From IMG/VR virus record IMGVR_UViG_3300023063_000003, positions 1 to 64,000 of that record: a DNA stretch of 64,000 bases, one strand, 5' to 3'. This DNA is from a virus. The position numbers were made by a program, and so were the translations under genes. Below the pieces are notes generated by a model. The model made no database searches. It was not told the origin of the DNA and was given only the letters and a program-made list of their open reading frames with translations. This document shows positions 56,570-64,000 of the stretch, piece by piece. Position 1 is the first letter of the stretch. Every line of letters starts with the position of its first letter.

Positions 56570-59122
56570 ATGTCAAATGACGGTGCTGTTTCCCTATCAC
56601 CAGGTCTGGTAACAAACACCGTCACAACCCGGGCAGTGAACCTGCTCGGTATCGGAACGCTGGCTCTTATAGAAGAAGGAAACGTAGATGATGGCACGAC
56701 GTATATTGCGCTGCCATTTCCAGTATCTTTCAACGGTATCAGCTACACAGACATTTATGTCTGCTCGAATGGCTACATCACATTCGGCTTCTCGGCTACC
56801 AATTACTTCGTAGGTCCAACAATACCTGCTGGCCCCACCTTATTTATTTATGGTGGCGATCAGCATTATCAACGCGTGTACGCTGGTTCCGAAGATGGGA
56901 ACGCGACATTTCGCATACGCTGGGAAGGTAGTTACACCGGTAGTGGCGGCACGCCAGGGGCGTCGCCAAATATCTGGGAAGTCACCTTCGACTCCGCCGG
57001 CAATTACAAAATAGATGTCGGCGCCACTGGCAGCGCGAGCGGTGTATCAGCCGTGTCAGACGGTGTATCTGGTAACTACCTGCTGACCTGGGATGCGAGT
57101 GCCGGGAACCTGGGCTTCGATTTAACTTCGGCCAAATTGGCAGGTAACTACCCGACCATAGTCGGTACCCTGTCGCAGTCCTTTGCAGCCGGATACTCAA
57201 CCGACTGGCGCGTGCTTGTCACGGCCTCTACCTATTCTGGTGGAGCGCATGGCAATCGTGTCATGGTTGGTGAATTCCAGTTCCGTGAGGTCGCTGGCAC
57301 ACCGGAACTTTTTGCCACACCCACGCAGGCGTCAAGCTCAGCGAATAATGGTTCCTCCTTCATAGCGTCGTACGCAGCAACGAATGACGGCGGGCCAAAT
57401 GCCGGTCCCTATTGGGACTCAGGCGACACACCAGCTGATCCACTCTGGTGGCGCTATTCTTACCCTTCACCGGTAAAGATCGCTGAGTACACAATCCAGG
57501 CCGATGACGTCGACGGCTATGGCGCGCCGACTGCATTCCAGTTGCAATCACTCGGCATTGATGGCGTCACCTGGACCACCGTCGACACGCGTACCGGTGT
57601 AACTGGTTACGGTACCGATGGCGTCAAAACTTTTACACTCGGTCCTGCCAGCAATAGCGGCGCCATCACCCTCACGCCTTTTGACGCGAGTGGTACGTTG
57701 GGTTCGTTCGGTGGCGGCGCCGTTCTCACGCCATTCGATGCAAGCGGTGTGATGCTCGTGGTCGGTGGCGCTGTGTCGATCTTGTTCCCGACGTTGGCCG
57801 GCACGATGACCAGCACCATTACAGGTGGCGCGATCGGCGCGGCCAACATCGGCGACCCTACCCTATCTGGTACGCCGGTCACGCCTTTCACATTGACCGC
57901 TGTCGATCATCTTGGCCCGACGGGTGTCGGTACCGTCAACCTGGGCTATGACGTGAATGGCGACGGCACTGTCATCGGCACTCCATGGCAGTTGTACTCA
58001 CTACTCAATTCCGGTGTAGCACCGAATATAGGTGACGGTGATATCAATCTGCTGTATCGCATCGAGATTTCTGTCGACGCGCGCATCGATCCGCCAATGG
58101 CGCTGCTGCCGTACGACGTGATCGGTGCGATGGGTTTTGCCGGTAGCTCCATAGATGGCGCGATCAGTGTGAGCTTCGATGTCCAGGCCATCGGCTTGAC
58201 CGGCAACTCAGGCGATGGCCTGATGAGCCTGCGCCCATACGATGCCAGCGGCGACTTCGGCGTGAATGGCGCGGCGCTCATGGCACCGTTCACGCTCAAT
58301 GCTGCGATGAACGTTGGCGCAATCGGTGCAGCCGTCTCCGAACTGAATGAGTATCAGGTCGCCGGCACCGCGTTCGCCAGCACGACCAGCACTGGCGATG
58401 CGCGTATCGGTCTCTACACGTTGTCGACAGTCGCCAGCGCGAGTGTGTCGGGCAATGTTGGTAATGGTGATGTGACGGTGATGCTGATCACCGAGACCGG
58501 CACTGGCGGGGCTGGCAATGTCCTGCGCGCCGACATCACTATACCGCTGCTGACGCTCGACGCATTTGGCTATGCAAGCGCCATCGGCACGGCCACGATC
58601 TCCGTGCCGCGCCTGCAAGTCTCAGGCTGGATGGAAGGCGCCGCGTCCGTGGCCGCGATTGACTTCACCACGATCGTTGTCAACTCGCGCACGAACGCAG
58701 TGTCGACATACAGCGGTCTGGAAGCGAACAGCTTCTGCCAGTTCAACGGTGTGGTCCTGGCCGCGACGCCGAACGGCATCGTCGCGCTGACCGGCGATAC
58801 CGACAACGGCGCGCAGATCGACGCCCACGTGCTCAGTGGCGTGTCCGATTACCAGTCGTCGTTCAACAAGCGTGCGGTGGCCGGTTACATGGGATACCGC
58901 GCCGATGGCAACATGACCGTGACGCTGTTCACCGATGAGCAGAACGAGTTCACCTACAACGTGATCCCGCGCGAGGTACAGGCCATCCATCCAACCAAAG
59001 TCACTTTCGGCCGTGGCCTGACAGGGCGTTACTGGCAGTGGAGATTATCCAATGTCCTCGGCGCTGATTTCCAGGTCGAGGGTTTTGAAATGGACATCAA
59101 CGTTCTCTCTCGGCGTATATGA
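56570..59122 (+). CDS. Large tail/virion protein with F5/8C-like domain, 850 aa
   Basis: Residues about 1-190 form a beta domain (VSFNGISYTDIYVCSNGYIT). Residues about 210-350 look like an F5/8 type C carbohydrate-binding domain: NRVMVGEFQFRE, WWRYSYPSPVKIAEYTIQAD, TVDTRTGVTGYG. Then come repeats built on PFDASG or PYDASG, and a C-terminal part (GVVLAATPNGIVALTGDTD, NMTVTLFTDEQNEFTYNVIP) as in virion proteins. A receptor or EPS-binding role is inferred. ATGA overlap with the next gene. Confidence 0.6.
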   Translation: MSNDGAVSLSPGLVTNTVTTRAVNLLGIGTLALIEEGNVDDGTTYIALPFPVSFNGISYTDIYVCSNGYITFGFSATNYFVGPTIPAGPTLFIYGGDQHYQRVYAGSEDGNATFRIRWEGSYTGSGGTPGASPNIWEVTFDSAGNYKIDVGATGSASGVSAVSDGVSGNYLLTWDASAGNLGFDLTSAKLAGNYPTIVGTLSQSFAAGYSTDWRVLVTASTYSGGAHGNRVMVGEFQFREVAGTPELFATPTQASSSANNGSSFIASYAATNDGGPNAGPYWDSGDTPADPLWWRYSYPSPVKIAEYTIQADDVDGYGAPTAFQLQSLGIDGVTWTTVDTRTGVTGYGTDGVKTFTLGPASNSGAITLTPFDASGTLGSFGGGAVLTPFDASGVMLVVGGAVSILFPTLAGTMTSTITGGAIGAANIGDPTLSGTPVTPFTLTAVDHLGPTGVGTVNLGYDVNGDGTVIGTPWQLYSLLNSGVAPNIGDGDINLLYRIEISVDARIDPPMALLPYDVIGAMGFAGSSIDGAISVSFDVQAIGLTGNSGDGLMSLRPYDASGDFGVNGAALMAPFTLNAAMNVGAIGAAVSELNEYQVAGTAFASTTSTGDARIGLYTLSTVASASVSGNVGNGDVTVMLITETGTGGAGNVLRADITIPLLTLDAFGYASAIGTATISVPRLQVSGWMEGAASVAAIDFTTIVVNSRTNAVSTYSGLEANSFCQFNGVVLAATPNGIVALTGDTDNGAQIDAHVLSGVSDYQSSFNKRAVAGYMGYRADGNMTVTLFTDEQNEFTYNVIPREVQAIHPTKVTFGRGLTGRYWQWRLSNVLGADFQVEGFEMDINVLSRRI

Positions 59123-60702
59123 GCAAAATACCAAATATGATTATCAACGAGCCGGTCTTTACCGGCTCGTTACTTATTCAAATCTACGGTGATGCCGATC
59201 TTGGCGCCGCTTACGTCGGCAACGCGCGTGCGCTGCTTGGTGCGTGTCGCACGCAGTTCGGTATCAATGAGCGCATTGCCAGCGGCGAGCTGGGTGGCTT
59301 CTACACCCTCAGTTCTATCGAGAGTGATGGCACGCGCATCGTGGTGATCTCGAACAATGGCTTCGATCAGGCCAATATATTCCTGCCCGATGTTCCTCCT
59401 GTCGAGTCCAAGGAAGAGCAGCTTATTTATACCGTCGACAACATCAAGCCCTGCGCGCGCGCGGGTGTGCGGTACTACGACAGCGGCACCGCTACTACGG
59501 CTGCATTCCCCGGCGTAAGCTATTCGTACACCTACCCGATCCAGAACCCGGAGCCGCCGTACGACGCACTACTTGAGCCAAATGTCGGAGCGCAGCCAAC
59601 CGCGGCGAATCCGTGCTTTTACCATAATCCGTTGGCTGGGCCATACACAGGATTCTTCTTCTCGTGTCACTTCGGATCGATCGATATAGACGTTCCCGCG
59701 ATACCTCCGCAAAAAAGTGCGCCGCCCGCCACGCTGCAGTTTGTTGGCGGCGGCCGATTTGGGTACACGCATGCGCTTCAGGGTTCAACGTACCAGCTTA
59801 CTGTCATAAAGACAGATGCAGACTTCACGCTTGATTCTACTTTGACGTTTCCACCAAGCTCCGTACCTGGGCTCGGCTGGTGGGACGTGTACGGTACAAA
59901 CAATACCCCGGGATATATCCCTGTGCGCGTTTTTAACTATCAGACCAATGAGCTGACTATACTGCCGCCATTATTTTTTTCGCCGTCCGATATCGAGTAT
60001 GAACCGAGTCCTTCGACATATTCAGACACGCCAGTGCCGGCGCAATTTCGATTCGATCCAAACTTTGGTGATACTGAAAATCCTATAGATTACTCAGGCG
60101 ACCAAGCGTTGCTATACGCTGATATTCCCGGGACGCCTGTCTGTATTTCTGGTGGGTCGCAGTGGTACATCGACGGCGACACCAATACGCTGGGCGAAGT
60201 ACCTGGGCTAGATGCGCAAGGGAATCAACCTGGAAATATCACCTGGACTTTCCCAGCTGAGACCGTCGAACCGACCGTGTGTTTAATTGCCCATGACCGC
60301 GCATGCGACTGCATAGTCGGACTGGGCCTGCTTAGTGATTCCAGTGCATTTTTCTTTTTCGTGGTCGATCCTGCGTTATCACCGGCACTGGAAATTTTAG
60401 CCGTGCTCGATATCAATGTGGCCGATTTTGAACCGGTCAATGTCCCAAGTCTCAACGCTACGATGCCCTACACATTCATGGCCTCCGAAGGCGTCGCGGT
60501 GGTGACGTTCCAATCCGATATCGTCGAAGCCAACACGGGCGCGTTGCGCATTCCCGTGATCGATTACTGCTCGCCGACGGACGATGGCGAGACCACGCAG
60601 GACGAGGTGACAGAAACTTACCAGGATGGAAAATTGACACAAGTCAACAGACGTTCGGTAGAATCACCGGGTCTGCCAATACGCAAGTCCTCTCCAAGTT
60701 AG
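59119..60702 (+). CDS. Virion protein, 527 aa
   Basis: Not recognised. Beta-rich with Tyr/Pro segments (YSYTYPIQNPEPPYDALLE), IYVSNGQ-like stretches absent; ends LTQVNRRSVESPGLPIRK. It sits between the F5/8C-like protein and the rod protein and is probably part of the tail. Its base use (more AT and rare codons around 59500-60350) looks slightly unlike its neighbours, which may mean a swapped segment. Confidence 0.55.
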   Translation: MSKIPNMIINEPVFTGSLLIQIYGDADLGAAYVGNARALLGACRTQFGINERIASGELGGFYTLSSIESDGTRIVVISNNGFDQANIFLPDVPPVESKEEQLIYTVDNIKPCARAGVRYYDSGTATTAAFPGVSYSYTYPIQNPEPPYDALLEPNVGAQPTAANPCFYHNPLAGPYTGFFFSCHFGSIDIDVPAIPPQKSAPPATLQFVGGGRFGYTHALQGSTYQLTVIKTDADFTLDSTLTFPPSSVPGLGWWDVYGTNNTPGYIPVRVFNYQTNELTILPPLFFSPSDIEYEPSPSTYSDTPVPAQFRFDPNFGDTENPIDYSGDQALLYADIPGTPVCISGGSQWYIDGDTNTLGEVPGLDAQGNQPGNITWTFPAETVEPTVCLIAHDRACDCIVGLGLLSDSSAFFFFVVDPALSPALEILAVLDINVADFEPVNVPSLNATMPYTFMASEGVAVVTFQSDIVEANTGALRIPVIDYCSPTDDGETTQDEVTETYQDGKLTQVNRRSVESPGLPIRKSSPS

Positions 60703-60710
60703 GAATTCTC

Positions 60711-62687
60711 ATGGCTTTTATCTCTATCGCTTCGACGCTGGCCGCACCAGCGCCGCCCGCTGCGCCAAAAATCGACAATGGTTCGCGAGACGCTGTCACC
60801 TCGGTTTTTAGCTCATCGGGTACGACTGCGCAGACCGCGTCTGATGCGGCCAACACTGCGGTGAAAGCCCTGGCTACATTCAATCCGCTCCTGCCAGCGG
60901 TCACTGCGCTGCAGGTCAATATGCCGACGGTGGCGATCCCAGTGCTGGGCGTTGCGCCCATCGAGCCGACGAACATCAACCCATCGTTTCCGAATGCGCC
61001 AACTGACATCACGATCGCTGCTGTGCCATCGGTGGACCTGGGCGCCGTGCCCGACTACAGTGTGGCCTCGCCATTCCTCATTGACGTGGACCTGCCCGAT
61101 CCGCTCTCCGCACTGTTGCCATCGGCGCCGACGCTGAGCGTCGTGGCACTGCCGGTCGAGCCGACGTTCGTGTTTCCAAGCGTGCCGACGCTGAACAGTT
61201 TGAACCTGCCGAGCGTGCCAGTGCTCGATATCCCGGTCTTCACCGACATGCTCGGTGACGGACCAACCGCGCCGACAGCGAACTTCACCTACGCCGAAGT
61301 CGCCTACAACACCACGCTGCTCGGTGACTTGAACAGCCGCCTGATCGACATGGTCAATGGCGCATCGACCGGCCTGACGCCGGCTGTCGAGGATGCCATC
61401 TGGCAGCGCGGCCGCGACCGCGAAGCCCTGGTCTCACAGCGCGCCGTCGACGAGGCCACGCGTGTGTTTGCTGCCCGTGGCTTTTCGATCCCAGGTGGTG
61501 TGCTGCTGCGCACGGTGCAGCAGGCGCTGCAAGACAGCATCGGCCGCGATGCTGCGCTCTCGCGCGACATCATGATCAAGCAGGGTGAACTCGAGCAGAG
61601 CAATTTTCAGTTCTCGTTCAACGCCGCGATCGGTCTCGAGACCCAGCTCATGAACCTGTTCAATACGGTGCAGGGCCGCGCGCTCGACGCTGCCAAGTTC
61701 ACGTTCCAAGCCGTGATCCAAATCTTCAACGCCCAGGTCCAGCTGTATCAGGCCGACGCGCAAGCCTTTGGCATCAAGGCCCAGGTATTCCAGACCCGGC
61801 TTCAGGCCGCGCTGTCGCAGCTCGAAATCTACCGCTCCGAGCTGGAAGGCCAGCGCCTGATCAGCGACATCAACACGCAGCAGGTCCAGCAGTACACCGC
61901 GCAGCTCGACGGTGTGCGCACGCTCGCCGAGGTGTACCGCACGCGCGTCGACGCCGTCAATGCGCAGATCAATGTGCAGCGCACGCAGGTCGAAATATAT
62001 ACCGCACAGCTCTCCGGTTACGACTCGCAGGTCCGCTCGAAAGCGACCGAGTATCAAGCGTATGCCACGCAGGTCCAGGCCCAGCTGACGAAGGTCGAAA
62101 TGTTTGGCCAGGAGGTCGGCGCGTACAAGAGCCGTGTCGATGCGTACGGCGTGCTAGTCAACGCCAAGTTGTCGGCGCAGACTATGGACTTTCGCCAGCT
62201 GCAAGAGTTCCCGCTCGAGGTGTACAAGCAGCGCGTCAACACGTACCAGACCAGTGTCGCCGCCGAGTCGGCGCGCGTGCAGGCGCTGATCAACACGTTC
62301 GAGAGCCGCGTGCAAACCTACACCGCCATCGAGCAGGCCAAGACAGCCAACGCCGCCGTGGCCGTCGACTACTCGCGCGCCTTCGCTACCTTGTCGACCT
62401 CGGCCGCGCAGATCGCAGTCCAGGCCAGTCAGGCCAATTTGACCGCAGCGGTCAGCTCTAACGAAACCGTGCAGGCTTCTGTGCGCGCCGCCGCGCAGGT
62501 CTCCGGACAACTTGCTGCGGCCGCGTTGGCATCGCGCAGCGCGCATGCCTCGATCTCCGACAGCGCATCGAACGGCACCAACTACAGCGTCGGTAACAGC
62601 GCAAGTTTTGCGAACAGCAACAGCTCGTCGTGGAGCGACGCCGGCACTGTATCTGACATCACCACACACAAAGGGAGTGACGATTAA
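60711..62687 (+). CDS. Rod-like virion protein with Pro repeats and long coiled coil, 658 aa
   Basis: Residues 60-180 have Pro spaced every 6-12 residues (PSVPTLNSLNLPSVPVLDIP). Residues about 230-560 form a nearly unbroken Gln/Ala-rich helix (QLYQADAQAFGIKAQVFQTR, LAEVYRTRVDAVNAQINVQR) with similar spacing of Tyr, Gln and Val. The end is Ser/Asn-rich. A tail needle, ejection rod or internal protein is likely. AGGAATTCTC precedes the ATG. Stop overlaps the next start (TAATG). Confidence 0.6.
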   Translation: MAFISIASTLAAPAPPAAPKIDNGSRDAVTSVFSSSGTTAQTASDAANTAVKALATFNPLLPAVTALQVNMPTVAIPVLGVAPIEPTNINPSFPNAPTDITIAAVPSVDLGAVPDYSVASPFLIDVDLPDPLSALLPSAPTLSVVALPVEPTFVFPSVPTLNSLNLPSVPVLDIPVFTDMLGDGPTAPTANFTYAEVAYNTTLLGDLNSRLIDMVNGASTGLTPAVEDAIWQRGRDREALVSQRAVDEATRVFAARGFSIPGGVLLRTVQQALQDSIGRDAALSRDIMIKQGELEQSNFQFSFNAAIGLETQLMNLFNTVQGRALDAAKFTFQAVIQIFNAQVQLYQADAQAFGIKAQVFQTRLQAALSQLEIYRSELEGQRLISDINTQQVQQYTAQLDGVRTLAEVYRTRVDAVNAQINVQRTQVEIYTAQLSGYDSQVRSKATEYQAYATQVQAQLTKVEMFGQEVGAYKSRVDAYGVLVNAKLSAQTMDFRQLQEFPLEVYKQRVNTYQTSVAAESARVQALINTFESRVQTYTAIEQAKTANAAVAVDYSRAFATLSTSAAQIAVQASQANLTAAVSSNETVQASVRAAAQVSGQLAAAALASRSAHASISDSASNGTNYSVGNSASFANSNSSSWSDAGTVSDITTHKGSDD

Positions 62688-64000
62688 TGGACAATCTACA
62701 AAAAGCCTACGCCGACAAGGCCAAGCGCAGCAACGCGGCAGTGAGCCTGCGCATGGCCGATGGCGGTCAGGTGCAAGGTCCGGGTACCGGCACTTCAGAC
62801 AGCGTACCGATCCAGGGTTCGGCCGGCGAGTACATGCTGCCAGCCGATACCGTGCAGGCGATCGGTGTGGACAATCTGAACGCGCTCAAGGATGCGACGC
62901 ACGCCGACGTCGGCCTGCGCGCGCCGGGTATGTATGCGAACGGCGGGCTGATCGATCCGAACGATCCACTGCAGCAGGTCCAGTCGAAGACGCCATCGCT
63001 GCGCCAAGTTGGCCCGGGCCTCACGCAAGACCCGGCCACCGGCACGTTCAATCAGGAGCCGCTGCAAAACCCTGGTCGCGAGCTGGCGCGGCCCGCACCA
63101 ATCCCGACCACGCCGGCTACCAATGTGCCGACCGGTGGTGTGCCATCGACGGCGCAGGACTTGCGCTCGTTCGAGCGTCCGACCGCTGTGCCGCCGTCGA
63201 CGCCTGCACCAGCAGCGGCCGCTGTCGATGCTGCACCAGCTGTAGCCGAAGCTGCTACGCCGGCCGCGTCCGGACTGGCTGAGAGCGCTGGCCGCACCGT
63301 TGGCAATCTGGCCCGTACCGCCGCGCCCCTGCTGCGTACTGCCGCGCTGACCGCGCCTGTGTACGGCTTCGGTGACTACAAAATTAATGACCCAGGTGTG
63401 GACTCGTCGGCCTCCGGCGTGATCGGCAATGCACTGCGTGGTAACTTCGCCGGCGCTGGCGCAGGTCTGCGCCAAGGTGCTGTGGAGGCGGGCCTCGACT
63501 CGATCTCTGGCATTGCCAAGACAGGCGACGCACTGGCGGGCGTGGTGGGCCTGCACCCAGGGCTGGCGCAGGCGTTCGATGGCAAAGTTCGTGGTGATAT
63601 TGGCAACCAATTGGTGCCGAATGCGCCCGCAGCCTCTAAAGGGGCTGCAAGCCTTCGCACCCAAGACCCTAGCCAGGTATCATCCGACCCTACGATCGCC
63701 CAGCCAGCGCCCGCCTCGCAAGCCGGCGCGGCCTCTACGGCTGAGCCAGCGTTGTCACCAAACAATGTAAATCAGAACGTCGCCAATTTCCAGCAGCAGT
63801 ATGGTGCCGCCGCACAACGCGCTGGCGACAAACTCGGTGTCGATCCGAAGCTGCTGCTGGCCCAGTGGGGCAACGAAACGGGCTGGGGCAAGTCCGTGAT
63901 CCCGGGTACCAACAACCTCGGCAACATCAAGGACTTCTCCGGTGGTGGCGTCGGCGCGCGCGACAATGCGACAGGCAGCACTGACAAGTATCGCCAGTTC
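62687..64000 (+). CDS. Virion protein with glucosaminidase domain, 5' part
   Basis: 438 codons visible and open at the right edge. A Gln/Ala helical start, MADGGQVQGPGTGTS and DSVPIQGSAGEYMLPAD, Pro/Ala linkers, and near the edge LLAQWGNETGWGKS followed by NNLGNIKDFSGG, which match the FlgJ-type glucosaminidase fold (PF01832) that cuts the cell wall during DNA entry. It may be the front of the same giant gene whose end is at 2-5296, but the part between is outside the window. Confidence 0.7.
   Translation, partial: MDNLQKAYADKAKRSNAAVSLRMADGGQVQGPGTGTSDSVPIQGSAGEYMLPADTVQAIGVDNLNALKDATHADVGLRAPGMYANGGLIDPNDPLQQVQSKTPSLRQVGPGLTQDPATGTFNQEPLQNPGRELARPAPIPTTPATNVPTGGVPSTAQDLRSFERPTAVPPSTPAPAAAAVDAAPAVAEAATPAASGLAESAGRTVGNLARTAAPLLRTAALTAPVYGFGDYKINDPGVDSSASGVIGNALRGNFAGAGAGLRQGAVEAGLDSISGIAKTGDALAGVVGLHPGLAQAFDGKVRGDIGNQLVPNAPAASKGAASLRTQDPSQVSSDPTIAQPAPASQAGAASTAEPALSPNNVNQNVANFQQQYGAAAQRAGDKLGVDPKLLLAQWGNETGWGKSVIPGTNNLGNIKDFSGGGVGARDNATGSTDKYRQF

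Noticed and set aside
60634-60664. Promoter TTGACA to TAGAAT before the rod-protein gene
   Set aside because: The -35 is perfect, but the spacer is 19 bases and it lies in coding sequence; too weak to list.

Overview
The window is almost entirely one double-stranded DNA phage genome of podovirus type. The support is a P22-like portal, a terminase pair, an N4-gp56-type major capsid protein, a P22-gp10-like tail factor, a very large polyvalent internal virion protein, no tail tube or tape-measure genes, and a complete replication and lysis set. The sequence is GC-rich by eye (about 55-60 percent, not computed), and small genes are packed with ATGA, GTGA and TAATG overlaps. The host is not encoded here; the base composition and SGNH tailspike would fit a GC-rich Gram-negative such as a Burkholderiales member, but that is inference. 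I found no integrase, CRISPR array, insertion sequence or convincing tRNA.

Layout. Bases 1-7163 (+) hold the 3' end of a giant virion gene, a small gene and an SGNH-esterase tailspike. Bases 7462-40894 are a long leftward (-) cluster. Its distal part (7.4-22.5 kb) carries replication and nucleotide metabolism: gp49-like protein, dUTPase, ATP-dependent DNA ligase, a DksA-like zinc finger, a PD-(D/E)XK nuclease, dATP/dGTP diphosphohydrolase, DEDDh exonuclease, family A DNA polymerase, ThyX, SF2 helicase and a RecB/Cas4-like nuclease. The middle (22.5-30 kb) has a MoxR-type AAA+ ATPase, a DUF3150-like protein and a zincin-VWA protein, embedded in many tiny genes of unknown role. The proximal part (30-41 kb) has small zinc-ribbon proteins, a winged-helix protein, a secreted protein, a prim-pol/SF3 helicase interrupted by a 276-residue intein, and an early block of small membrane proteins.

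A 475-base divergent region (40895-41369) with a good sigma70-type promoter starts the rightward late operon: TerS, TerL, portal, scaffold, capsid, connector and head-fibre-like proteins, then holin, SAR-type endolysin and nested spanins, then tail factor, large virion proteins, a rod-like coiled-coil protein and the start of a glucosaminidase-bearing virion protein cut by the right edge. Both window edges lie in large virion genes, which suggests a circularly permuted contig.

The most interesting signals are: the HNH-bearing intein that splits the helicase P-loop; two matching AT-microsatellite elements that bracket the replication cluster; tandem zincin domains in the ejected virion protein; families of tiny paralogous proteins whose C-termini are largely set by an overlapping ribosome-binding-site/start/stop cassette; a small gene broken by a +1 frame change; and hairpins placed after each of four consecutive head genes.
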